This document shows, piece by piece, positions 1-7,696 of a stretch of 11,951 nt of DNA (positions are counted from its first letter, which is position 1; every line of letters starts with the position of its first letter). The notes below the pieces were generated by a model. That model ran no database searches. It saw nothing but the letters and a program-made list of their open reading frames with translations, and was not told the origin of the DNA. The stretch lies in NCBI GenBank assembly GCA_005885565.1, contig VAXK01000147.1, positions 1 to 11,951 on the forward strand. The letters run 5' to 3'. A program made the translations under genes and the position numbers. This DNA comes from Actinomycetota bacterium (lineage in GTDB: Bacteria; Actinomycetota; Thermoleophilia; Gaiellales; Gaiellaceae).

Positions 1-1
1 C

Positions 2-421
2 CCGATCCAGAAGATGATCGACGACCGGCGCGAGCGCATCCGCCGTTCGCTCGAGGACGCGGAGGAGGCGCGCGAGGAGGCGCGGCGGCTGCTCGAGGAG
101 CACCGAAGCCTCATCAGCCAGGCCCGCAGCGAGGGGGAGCAGATCCTCGCCGAGGCGCGGCGCGTCGCCGATTCGCAGCGCGAGCGGGTGAAGGAGGAGA
201 CGGAGGCCGAACGGCAGCGGCGCCTCGACGAGATCCGCCGCCAGATCGACGCGGAGACGCAGCGCGCGCTCGACGACATCCGCGCCGCTGTCGCGGATCT
301 GAGCCTCGTCGCGGCGTCGAAGGTGACCGGCAAGGTGCTCGACTCGGAGGATCACCGGCGCCTCGTCGACGAGGCGGTCTCGGAGCTCGACTTCTCGGCG
401 CTCGAGGAGGCCACGCCATAG
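2..421 (+). CDS. atpF: F1Fo ATP synthase subunit b, 5'-truncated by window edge
   Basis: Subunit b forms the peripheral stalk that holds the alpha3-beta3 head against rotation. The window opens in the middle of the gene: the frame is open from base 2 (P-I-Q-K-M-I-D-D-R-R-E-R-I), and the N-terminal membrane helix lies upstream. The ATG at base 14 is therefore an internal Met, not a start. The visible 139 residues are almost entirely charged helix (long runs of Glu/Arg/Ala with heptad-like spacing), as expected for the dimeric right-handed coiled coil, ending in a more hydrophobic segment (VADLSLVAASKVTGKVL) typical of the delta-binding C-terminus. The stop is TAG at 419-421. The next gene overlaps this stop, and the order b-delta-alpha-gamma confirms identity. 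b and delta are separate polypeptides here, unlike the fused b-delta of mycobacteria. Confidence 0.93.
   Translation, partial: PIQKMIDDRRERIRRSLEDAEEAREEARRLLEEHRSLISQARSEGEQILAEARRVADSQRERVKEETEAERQRRLDEIRRQIDAETQRALDDIRAAVADLSLVAASKVTGKVLDSEDHRRLVDEAVSELDFSALEEATP
404..410 (+). promoter_or_regulatory. Shine-Dalgarno for atpH, pointing to an ATA start
   Basis: GAGGAGG at 404-410 lies inside the last codons of atpF. It is followed by a 7-nt spacer and then ATA at 418-420. This is ideal SD spacing for a codon that is not a usual start. The next conventional start in that frame (GTG 490) has no comparable site at the right distance. This is the main evidence for placing the atpH start at 418. 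Confidence 0.6.
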
Positions 422-951
422 CGGTCGCACGCCGCATCTACGCGCGCGCCCTCTTCGACGCGGCGAAGGAGCACGACCGGCTCGCGCGCGTGCGCGAGGA
501 GCTCGGCGACTTCGTCGCGGCGATCGAGGAGGTGCCGGAGCTGCGCGAGCTGCTGCGGAACCCGCAGGTCGACCCGCGCGCCCGCGCGGCCGCGCTCGAC
601 GACGTCCTCGGCGACGCGGACGAGCTCCTGCGCAACTTCCTCCGCCTCCTCTCGGCGAAGGGGCGAAGCGGCCAGATCGAGGAGATCCACGAGGAGTTCG
701 AGCGCCTGGCCGCCGCCGAGGAGCGCCGGCTCGAGGTGGAGCTGACGACCGCGCACCTGCTCTCCGACGAGGACGAGCGCCACATCGTGGAGCAGATCGA
801 GCGCGCGTCCGGCCTGAAGGTCGAGGCGACCCGGAACGTCGACCCGGACCTGATCGGGGGCGTCGTCCTCCAGGCGGGCTCGCTGCGGGTGGACGCCTCC
901 GTGCGCGGGAGATTGGAACGACTACGACACGAACTCGTCACAAGGAGCTGA
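418..951 (+). CDS. atpH: F1Fo ATP synthase subunit delta, probable ATA start
   Basis: Subunit delta caps the alpha3-beta3 head and joins it to the b-subunit stalk. From 418 the frame reads (I/M)AVARRIYARALFDAAKEH, which matches the first helix of the delta family (consensus pattern A..YA.ALF..A). The protein would be 177 aa, the usual family length. The C-terminal signature region LIGGVVLQAGS sits at about residues 145-155. No ATG, GTG or TTG occurs in this frame between the SD and GTG 490. Starting at 490 would delete about 24 residues of the alpha-binding N-terminal helix. ATA at 418 overlaps the atpF stop as ATAG, in the position where ATGA overlaps are common. The stop is TGA at 949-951, and atpA starts 1 nt later. 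Function is very secure; the start codon is inferred from homology pattern and SD spacing. Translational coupling to atpF is likely. Confidence 0.9.
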   Translation: MAVARRIYARALFDAAKEHDRLARVREELGDFVAAIEEVPELRELLRNPQVDPRARAAALDDVLGDADELLRNFLRLLSAKGRSGQIEEIHEEFERLAAAEERRLEVELTTAHLLSDEDERHIVEQIERASGLKVEATRNVDPDLIGGVVLQAGSLRVDASVRGRLERLRHELVTRS

Positions 952-952
952 C

Positions 953-2479
<1,527 letters not shown>

Positions 2480-2485
2480 CGGGCC

Positions 2486-3379
2486 GTGGCGACCCTCCAG
2501 GACCTGAAGCGGCGCGTCCGCTCGATCCGGAACACGCGCAAGATCACGCGGGCGATGGAGCTCGTCGCGGCCGCGCGGCTGCGCCGGGCCCAGGCGCGGA
2601 TCGAGGCGATGCGGCCCTACGCCGACCGCATGCTGGAGCTGATGGCGGGCACGGCGCGGGCGAGCGCCTCGCTCCGGGGCCTGCCGCTCCTCCAGCGCCG
2701 CGAGGTGCGGACGGCGGCGATCGTGCCGGTCACCGGCGACCGCGGCCTCGCCGGCGCCTTCAACGCGCAGGTCCTGCGGCGCTCGTTCGCCCTGGAGCGA
2801 CGGCTCCGCGACGAGGGCGTGCAGGTCCGCTTCGCCGTCGTCGGCCGCAAGGGCGCGTCGACGCTTCGCTTCCGCCGCTACGAGGTCGACGACGCCTGGA
2901 GCGGGTTCGGCGACCGGCCGTCGTACGCCGACGCGCAGGCGGTCGCGCACCGGCTCGCCGAGCTGTACGTCGACGGCGACGTCGATCGCGTGGTCGTCGT
3001 CTACAACCGCTTCGTGTCGCCGCTCGTCCAGCGTGTGACGGAGCAGGAGCTGCTGCCGATCTCGGAGGAGATCCTGCGGCGCGGCGAGGAGGAGGAGCAG
3101 GAGGAGCGCGCGCTCCGCGGCGACTTCATCTACGAGCCCGAGCCGGAGGAGATCCTGGCGCGCCTCCTGCCCGTCTACCTCGAGACGGAGCTCTACCGCG
3201 CGCTGCTCGAGTCCTCGGCCTCGGAGCAGGGGGCGCGGATGACCGCGATGCGAAGCGCGTCGAAGAGCGCCGGCGAGCTGATCGACTCGCTGACGCTGGC
3301 GATGAACCGCGCCCGCCAGGCGGAGATCACCCAGGAGATCCTGGAGGTCGTCGCCGGCGCCGACGCGCTCAACGCCTGA
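2486..3379 (+). CDS. atpG: F1Fo ATP synthase subunit gamma
   Basis: Gamma is the central rotor shaft linking the c-ring to the catalytic head. The 297-aa product has the diagnostic N-terminal helix (LKRRVRSIRNTRKITRAM, residues 7-24, then ELVAAARLRRAQ) and the C-terminal helix (GARMTAMRSASKSAGELIDS at 249-268, NRARQAEITQEILEVVAGA at 274-292), which together form the coiled coil. A Rossmann-like middle domain includes PVTGDRGLAGAFN (81-93). An acidic patch (EEEEQEER, 201-208) lies in the middle domain before FIYEP. Start GTG at 2486, 6 nt after the atpA stop. The stop is TGA at 3377-3379. In most bacteria atpD and atpC would follow directly, but here they do not. Confidence 0.97.
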   Translation: MATLQDLKRRVRSIRNTRKITRAMELVAAARLRRAQARIEAMRPYADRMLELMAGTARASASLRGLPLLQRREVRTAAIVPVTGDRGLAGAFNAQVLRRSFALERRLRDEGVQVRFAVVGRKGASTLRFRRYEVDDAWSGFGDRPSYADAQAVAHRLAELYVDGDVDRVVVVYNRFVSPLVQRVTEQELLPISEEILRRGEEEEQEERALRGDFIYEPEPEEILARLLPVYLETELYRALLESSASEQGARMTAMRSASKSAGELIDSLTLAMNRARQAEITQEILEVVAGADALNA

Positions 3380-3406
3380 GCTCACGGTCTCGAGGCCGGG
3401 GCCGAT

Positions 3407-3435
3407 TTGCCAAAGAGCATCTGGACCCGTAGCAT
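3407..3435 (+). promoter_or_regulatory. Sigma70-like promoter for the MauE/thioredoxin pair
   Basis: TTGCCA (3407-3412, 5 of 6 to the TTGACA consensus) and TAGCAT (3430-3435, 4 of 6 to TATAAT) are separated by exactly 17 nt. The predicted transcription start near 3442 gives an untranslated leader of about 35 nt before GTG 3477. The leader contains a small hairpin (TGCCT/AGGCA, 3440-3452). It lies in the 97-nt gap after atpG, so the redox genes can be expressed independently of the ATP synthase operon. No intrinsic terminator is evident between atpG and this promoter. Confidence 0.6.
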
Positions 3436-3476
3436 GTGCTGCCTCGAAGGCACGCCGTCAGAGGGGATGACGCTCA

Positions 3477-4046
3477 GTGGGGGTCGCCGCCGTCGTATTC
3501 CGTTTCGGCCTCGCGCTGGTCTTCCTGCTGTCCGGGCTCGCCAAGCTTCCGCGGCGGCGGGAGTTCACGCAGGCCGTGCGGAACTACCGGCTCGTGCCCG
3601 AGCGGGCCGGCGAGCTGATCGGCCGGGCCCTTCCCGCCGTCGAGGTCGCCGCCGGCGCCCTGCTCGCGGTCGGGCTCGGCGTGAGGCCGGTCGCGACCCT
3701 GCTGGCCCTCTTCCTCGTCGCCTTCTCCGCCGCGGTCGCGGTCAACCTGCTGCGGGGGCGGACGATCGACTGTGGCTGCTTCGGCCCGGTCGCGCAGAAG
3801 CAGATCACCTGGTGGACGGTGGCGCGGAACCTCGTCCTCACGGCGACGGCGATCGTCGTCCTCGTGGTGCAGCCGAGCGCGCTCGCGCTCGACCGGCTCC
3901 TGCCGGGCACGCCGAAGGCAGACGTCGCGTCGGGGTCGGCGCTCGCGCTCCTCTTCGCGACGTCCCTCGCGATCGTCACCGTTTCGCTCGCACAGGACTG
4001 GCGCCGCGTCGCCCGTCTCGTCGCGGCCGAAGAGGAGCGGTCGTGA
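3477..4046 (+). CDS. MauE/DoxX-family redox-associated membrane protein
   Basis: A polytopic membrane protein of 189 aa. Hydrophobic segments lie at about residues 3-22, 50-68, 70-92, 114-132 and 152-171. The motif IDCGCFG (97-103, Cys99 and Cys101) between the third and fourth segments is characteristic of the MauE branch of the DoxX-like superfamily. MauE is known from methylamine utilisation, where with MauD it supports disulfide formation in an exported enzyme. Homologues outside mau clusters are commonly paired with thioredoxin-like proteins and are thought to pass reducing equivalents across the membrane. Start: TGA at 3468-3470 is in frame upstream, so GTG 3477 is the first usable start, with GAGGGG at 3461-3466 as a plausible SD. 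The stop overlaps the start of the next gene (GTGA), implying coupled translation and a joint function. Family assignment is good; the substrate is unknown. Confidence 0.85.
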   Translation: MGVAAVVFRFGLALVFLLSGLAKLPRRREFTQAVRNYRLVPERAGELIGRALPAVEVAAGALLAVGLGVRPVATLLALFLVAFSAAVAVNLLRGRTIDCGCFGPVAQKQITWWTVARNLVLTATAIVVLVVQPSALALDRLLPGTPKADVASGSALALLFATSLAIVTVSLAQDWRRVARLVAAEEERS

Positions 4047-4636
4047 GCGCCCCCTGGATCGCGGCCTATGCGGTGCTGTGGCTGGCCGTGCTCGTCGTGA
4101 CGTTCACCGTGCTCGGCATCGTCCGGCGGATCGGCGGCGTCCTCGAAGGGATGGAGAGGCGGCTGTCCGCCGCGCCCGCCGACTTCGGCGCGGCCGTCGA
4201 CTCGACGGTCGCCCCGTTCGACCTCGACGACGCGGAGGGCCGGCGGGTCCCCTTCGCCGAGCTCGTGAGCGAGCCGACCCTCCTCCTCGTCATGTCGAAC
4301 CACTGCGCGGCATGCACCAAGCTCGCCGGAGAGCTCGACGCCGTCGGCGGCGCGGTCGGCGGCGTCCCGCTCGTCCTCGTCACGAATGCCGAGCCGGAGA
4401 CGCCGTACCCGGCCACGCTGCGGGTGCTCTACGAGCGCGAGGGCGAGGCCACGACGGCGCTCGACAACCGGGCGACGCCGCAGGCGTACGTCCTCGACCC
4501 GACGGGACGCGTGCTCGACCGGCGCGTGCCGGGCTCGCTGAGGCACGTCGAGGAGATGGCCCGCGAGCAGCGAAGACGGGCGGAGAACGGCGCCGGAGCG
4601 GCCGCCGAGGCCCAACCGATCGGCCGACGAGCCTGA
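4043..4636 (+). CDS. Membrane-anchored thioredoxin-like (MauD/TlpA-type) protein
   Basis: A 197-aa protein with an N-terminal membrane anchor (about residues 6-26, APWIAAYAVLWLAVLVVTFT) followed by a basic stretch and a thioredoxin-fold domain facing outside. Visible motifs are AVDSTVAPFDLDDAEGRRV (51-69), the usual lead-in of TlpA/AhpC-type domains, the active site CAAC (Cys88, Cys91) after LLLVMSNH, and ATPQAYVLDPTGRV with the predicted cis-Pro146 opposite the active site. It probably exchanges thiols and disulfides with exported proteins and is re-reduced or re-oxidised through the MauE-like partner upstream. GTG 4043 is chosen because AGGAG at 4033-4037 precedes it by 5 nt and it overlaps the previous stop. 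The frame is open much further upstream (to 3407), but that extension is Arg/Pro-rich shadow of the MauE gene. The C-terminal tail after about residue 172 is low complexity (Arg/Ala/Gly). Confidence 0.85.
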   Translation: MSAPWIAAYAVLWLAVLVVTFTVLGIVRRIGGVLEGMERRLSAAPADFGAAVDSTVAPFDLDDAEGRRVPFAELVSEPTLLLVMSNHCAACTKLAGELDAVGGAVGGVPLVLVTNAEPETPYPATLRVLYEREGEATTALDNRATPQAYVLDPTGRVLDRRVPGSLRHVEEMAREQRRRAENGAGAAAEAQPIGRRA

Positions 4637-4667
4637 CCTGGAGCGTGTGCTAACTTCGAACGTGGTT

Positions 4668-4673
4668 TAGAGT
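4668..4673 (+). promoter_or_regulatory. Candidate -10 element upstream of transporter operon
   Basis: TAGAGT at 4668-4673 resembles a -10 box. A start 7 nt downstream would be A4680, the first base of the perfect inverted repeat at 4680-4709. The region 17 nt upstream (GTGTGC, 4645-4650) is a poor -35. It lies in the only gap (4637-4720) between the redox pair and the transporter, so a promoter is expected here, but the assignment is weak. Confidence 0.3.
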
Positions 4674-4679
4674 CCCAGT

Positions 4680-4709
4680 AGATGCGGCAGCATTGCGCCT
4701 GCCGCATCT
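4680..4709 (+). promoter_or_regulatory. Perfect 11-bp stem-loop ahead of permease gene
   Basis: AGATGCGGCAG (4680-4690) and CTGCCGCATCT (4699-4709) are exact inverted repeats around an 8-nt loop. There is no T-tract after it, so it is not a standard intrinsic terminator. It begins at the transcription start predicted from TAGAGT 4668-4673 and ends 11 nt before ATG 4721. It could be a 5'-end mRNA hairpin, an operator for a dimeric regulator, or a terminator of the redox genes. It contains ATG 4682, an alternative start for the permease. Confidence 0.6.
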
Positions 4710-4720
4710 CCGCGACCCCG

Positions 4721-5791
4721 ATGGCTACCGAACAGCATTCCCCGGAGATCCTTTCCTCAGGAGCGGGGCTCGCCGCGGCAGTCGCGATCGAGACCGGGAC
4801 GGAGCTCGGTGAGCTCCAGCCGGTACGCGCGCGTGGCTACTGGGAGCAGGTGTGGCGGCGCTTCAGGCGCGACAAGGTCGCGATCGGCGGCGGTCTCTTC
4901 ATCATCTTCCTCTTCCTCTCCGCGTTCGCCGGCGCGCCGATCGCCGCGCGGCTCCTGGGCCACGGCCCGAACGACCTCTTCGCCGGCGGCACCAATCCGC
5001 AGACGCTGCTGCCCGTCGGACCGTGGACGCACGTCTCGACGGTGCCGTATGCGGGGGCGGTCGGGCACTTTCCGCACACGCTGTTCCTCCTCGGCGGCGA
5101 CGGACAGCTCGGACGGGACGAGTTCCTCCGGCTCCTCTACGGAGCGCAGGTCTCGCTCGAGGTGGCGATCGGGGCGACGCTCCTCAGCATGCTGATCGGC
5201 GTCGTGATGGGCTCGATCGCCGGCTACCACGGGGGGTGGATCGACACCATCGTCTCCCGCGTGACCGAGATCGTGATGGCGTTCCCGCTGCTCCTCTTCA
5301 TCATCGCGCTCGCGAGCACGGTCGGCGACCGGCTGGACAACATCACCCTCGGCTTCCTCGGCAAGGGGGTGGTGACGCTCGTCTTGGTGCTCGGGTTCTT
5401 CGGGTGGTTCTACCCCGCGCGCATCGTGCGCGCCCAGGTGCTGTCGCTGCGGGAGAAGGAGTTCATCGAAGCCGCACGCATGGTGGGCGCGAGCGACCTC
5501 CGCATCGTGCGCTCGCACCTGCTGCCGCACCTCGTGGCGCCGATCATCGTCCTCTCCTCGATCACCGTCGCGCAGTTCATCCTCCTCGAGGCCGGTCTCT
5601 CGTTCCTCGGGATCGGGATCAAGCAGCCCACCGCGAGCTGGGGAAGCCTGCTCTCGGACGGCCCGACGTACTACCTGACCCAGCCGTGGCTGATGGTCTG
5701 GCCTGGTCTTGCGATCCTGTTCACGACCCTCGCCTTCAACCTCCTCGGCGACGGGTTGCGCGACGCGTTCGATCCTCGAAGCGCGCACTAG
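4721..5791 (+). CDS. dppC: Peptide-type ABC transporter permease, DppC/OppC family
   Basis: One of the two membrane subunits of an oligopeptide/dipeptide-type importer, 356 aa from ATG 4721. It has a cytoplasmic N-terminal tail of about 50 residues ending in YWEQVWRRFRRDKVAIGG, a first membrane helix (about 55-77), an extracytoplasmic stretch, then GQLGRDEFLRLLYGAQVSLEVA (128-149), which opens the permease core. The EAA loop that contacts the ATPases is EAARMVGASDLRIVRSHLLPHL (250-271). The C-terminal GDGLRDAFDPR is typical of the DppC branch. The loop between the first helix and LGRD is somewhat longer than usual. Start choice: ATG 4682 is in frame 13 codons upstream, but it lies inside a perfect hairpin. 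Neither start has a clear SD, so leaderless translation from 4682 cannot be excluded. The symbol reflects family position; the transported substrate is not known. Confidence 0.93.
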   Translation: MATEQHSPEILSSGAGLAAAVAIETGTELGELQPVRARGYWEQVWRRFRRDKVAIGGGLFIIFLFLSAFAGAPIAARLLGHGPNDLFAGGTNPQTLLPVGPWTHVSTVPYAGAVGHFPHTLFLLGGDGQLGRDEFLRLLYGAQVSLEVAIGATLLSMLIGVVMGSIAGYHGGWIDTIVSRVTEIVMAFPLLLFIIALASTVGDRLDNITLGFLGKGVVTLVLVLGFFGWFYPARIVRAQVLSLREKEFIEAARMVGASDLRIVRSHLLPHLVAPIIVLSSITVAQFILLEAGLSFLGIGIKQPTASWGSLLSDGPTYYLTQPWLMVWPGLAILFTTLAFNLLGDGLRDAFDPRSAH

Positions 5792-5858
5792 GAAGCGGGC
5801 CTCTAACAAACCCGACGCGTCCTCGTCTTAGCGCCTGAGGATGCATTCCATGCGCCTG

Positions 5859-5878
5859 GCCGACGGCGTTCCGTCGGC
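5859..5878 (+). promoter_or_regulatory. 8-bp stem-loop between permease and binding-protein genes
   Basis: GCCGACGG (5859-5866) and CCGTCGGC (5871-5878) are exact inverted repeats around the tetraloop CGTT, followed by only TTT (5879-5881). It lies in the 109-nt gap 5792-5900, about 12 nt before the SD of the binding-protein gene. It may be a weak attenuator or terminator, or a 5' hairpin stabilising the binding-protein mRNA. The 8-bp palindrome GACGCGTC also occurs in this gap at 5814-5821. Confidence 0.45.
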
Positions 5879-5900
5879 TTTCGACCTGGAAAGGAGTCAC

Positions 5901-7532
5901 ATGCACAGAAGGCTCTGGCTTACGGTCTCCATGGCCGCGCTCGGAGCACTGCTGCTCGTCGTCGCGGGCTTCGCGCACGCGGCGTCCAGCAGCCAGGCCG
6001 CCAAGAAGGGCGGCACCATGCGGTTGAACATGTCGGACACGGATCTCGACTTCAGCGATCCGTCTCTTTCCTATTACGTGATCGGCTGGCAGGTGGAGTA
6101 CGCCACCGGCCTCAAGCTCGTGAACTATCCGGACAAGGCCGCCCCCGCTGGGGCTCGGCTCATCCCGGAGGCCGCAGTCGCGATGCCGATCATCTCGAAC
6201 AACGGGAAGACCTACACGTTCACCATCCGCAAGGGTCTCCGCTTCTCCGACGGCTCGGCCGTGACCGCGAAGAACTTCAAGTGGGCATTCGATCGCTCCG
6301 CGACGAAGGCGCAGCAGTCGCCGGCCACGCCGTTCATGGACGACGTCGTCGGCTACACGAATGCCGTCGACGGCGGGAAGAACCCGGCGAACGTGCCCGG
6401 GGCTGTCGCCCGCGGGAACAAGTTCATCCTGCGGCTGACGCACCCGGACGGCGGCATGCTCTCGAAGCTCGCGATGCCGTTCTTCCAGGCCATCTCGACG
6501 AAGACCAAGGTCGACCCGCACGGCGTGACCGTGTACCCGTCGGCCGGCCCGTACTACATCTCCAGCTATATCCGGAGCCGCCACCTGGTTCTGAAGAAGA
6601 ACAAGTACTACCACGGCAACCGGCCCCGGAACATCGACACGTTCGACATCGAGATCAACACCGACGTCGATCAGAGCCTCCTGCAGGTGCGGTCGAACCA
6701 GCGTGACTACGACATGGGCGGTCTGCCCCCGTCGGCGCACGCCGACCTCGCCAAGCGGTACGGCGTGAACAAGGGCCAGTACCAGGTCCACCCGCTGGTC
6801 GAGACCGACTACATCGCGCTCAACACCTCGCGGCCGACGTTCTCGAGCGTCAAGCTCCGCAAGGCGGCGAACTTCGCGATCGACCGCCCGGCCATGCTCC
6901 GCGTCCGCGGTGCGTTCGCCGGCAAGCGGACCGACCAGATCCTGCCTCCGGGCATGGGTGGCTTCAAGGACGTGAAGGCGTACCCGCTGAAGGGCGCCGA
7001 CTACAAGACCGCGAAGAAGCTTGCGGGCAACTCCTGCAAGAGCGTCACGCTGTACACGACCACGAGCCCGATCGGTCAGGGCATCGCTCAGGTCTTCAAG
7101 TACAACCTGAGCCAGATGGGCTGCGACGTGAACATCAAGAACTTCGTCGGTGGCGCCATCTACACGGCGATGGGCACCAAGGGCGAGCCGTTCGACGCCG
7201 GAGTCTCTGGTTGGAACCAGGACTACCCGGATCCGTACGACTTCCTGAACATCCTGCTCGACGGGAACTCGATCCACGCCGAGAACAACAACAACCTCGC
7301 GTACTTCAACAACGCGAAGGTGAACAAGCTGCTCGCGGCTGCCAACCTGAAGACGGGCGCTGCCCGCTACAAGGCGTACGGCAACCTCGACGTGATGATC
7401 ACCAAGAACTACGCTCCGTGGGCGTCCTATGACAACCGCAACGAGCGCGAGTTCGTGTCCAAGCGGACTGGCGGCTACCTCTTCCAGCCCGCCAACGCAA
7501 GCGCCGACCTCAACACCTTCTTCCTCAAGTAG
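5901..7532 (+). CDS. Peptide-type ABC transporter substrate-binding protein (SBP_bac_5)
   Basis: The extracellular receptor that captures the substrate and delivers it to the permease pair, 543 aa. Start ATG 5901 is fixed by AAAGGAG at 5890-5896. An upstream in-frame ATG (5841) would put a non-signal sequence in front. The signal peptide has HRRLWLT, a hydrophobic core MAALGALLLVVAGFA (11-25) and a probable AHA|A cut near residue 27, with no lipobox Cys. The mature protein shows the DppA/OppA/NikA pattern: GGTMRLNMSDTDLDFSDP (37-54), TYTFTIRKGLRFSDGSAVTAKN (104-125), GPYYISSY (216-223) and GWNQDYPDPYDFLNILL (437-453). Only two cysteines occur (Cys379, Cys408), suitable for one disulfide. It is Lys/Asn-rich compared with its Arg-rich neighbours, as expected for an exported, abundant protein. 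Substrate (peptide, nickel, opine or other) cannot be told from the sequence. Confidence 0.93.
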   Translation: MHRRLWLTVSMAALGALLLVVAGFAHAASSSQAAKKGGTMRLNMSDTDLDFSDPSLSYYVIGWQVEYATGLKLVNYPDKAAPAGARLIPEAAVAMPIISNNGKTYTFTIRKGLRFSDGSAVTAKNFKWAFDRSATKAQQSPATPFMDDVVGYTNAVDGGKNPANVPGAVARGNKFILRLTHPDGGMLSKLAMPFFQAISTKTKVDPHGVTVYPSAGPYYISSYIRSRHLVLKKNKYYHGNRPRNIDTFDIEINTDVDQSLLQVRSNQRDYDMGGLPPSAHADLAKRYGVNKGQYQVHPLVETDYIALNTSRPTFSSVKLRKAANFAIDRPAMLRVRGAFAGKRTDQILPPGMGGFKDVKAYPLKGADYKTAKKLAGNSCKSVTLYTTTSPIGQGIAQVFKYNLSQMGCDVNIKNFVGGAIYTAMGTKGEPFDAGVSGWNQDYPDPYDFLNILLDGNSIHAENNNNLAYFNNAKVNKLLAAANLKTGAARYKAYGNLDVMITKNYAPWASYDNRNEREFVSKRTGGYLFQPANASADLNTFFLK

Positions 7533-7557
7533 GAGGGACGAGCTCGGAGTAGGACTG

Positions 7558-7597
7558 CGCGTGAGGCGCCGGCGATTTGAGCCGGCGCCTCACGTGT
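7558..7597 (+). terminator. Strong stem-loop after binding-protein gene
   Basis: CGTGAGGCGCCGGC (7560-7573) and GCCGGCGCCTCACG (7581-7594) form a perfect 14-bp stem around the 7-nt loop GATTTGA. Wobble and C-G pairs extend it slightly on both sides. It begins 27 nt after the stop of the binding-protein gene. The following bases (TGTCTCGGG) are not a true T-tract, so it may act as a partial terminator or as a 3'-end barrier to exonucleases. Either would leave more mRNA for the binding protein than for the downstream permease and ATPases. Confidence 0.7.
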
Positions 7598-7637
7598 CTC
7601 GGGAGCCGAATGGCGATTAGGAAAAGCCCAGCTGAGG

Positions 7638-7643
7638 TAAAGT
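7638..7643 (+). promoter_or_regulatory. Candidate -10 element upstream of dppB
   Basis: TAAAGT at 7638-7643, in the 164-nt gap 7533-7696, resembles a -10 box and is similar to TAGAGT ahead of the permease C gene (shared TAnAGT). No convincing -35 is seen 16-18 nt upstream. It would allow transcription of dppB onward to restart after the hairpin at 7560-7594. Weak evidence. Confidence 0.25.
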
Positions 7644-7696
7644 CTTTCGGCACCGTGCACGCCGGCGACCACTTCTGGAGGCGGGAGGTCTAAGCC

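Noticed and set aside
404..430. b-delta fusion as in mycobacteria, via frameshift at atpF/atpH
   Set aside because: The two frames differ by -1 and no slippery sequence is seen at the junction. An SD followed by an overlapping start explains the layout better.
490..951. GTG 490 as the atpH start
   Set aside because: It would remove the conserved first helix of subunit delta, which is visible in the same frame from 421 and preceded by a good SD.
3407..4042. Extending the thioredoxin gene upstream to TTG 3407
   Set aside because: The extension is an out-of-frame reading of the MauE-like gene, and TTG 3407 belongs to the -35 box. GTG 4043 has an SD and fits the membrane anchor.
5841..5900. ATG 5841 or 5850 as the binding-protein start
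   Set aside because: The added residues include the hairpin region and would sit before the signal peptide. ATG 5901 has AAAGGAG upstream.
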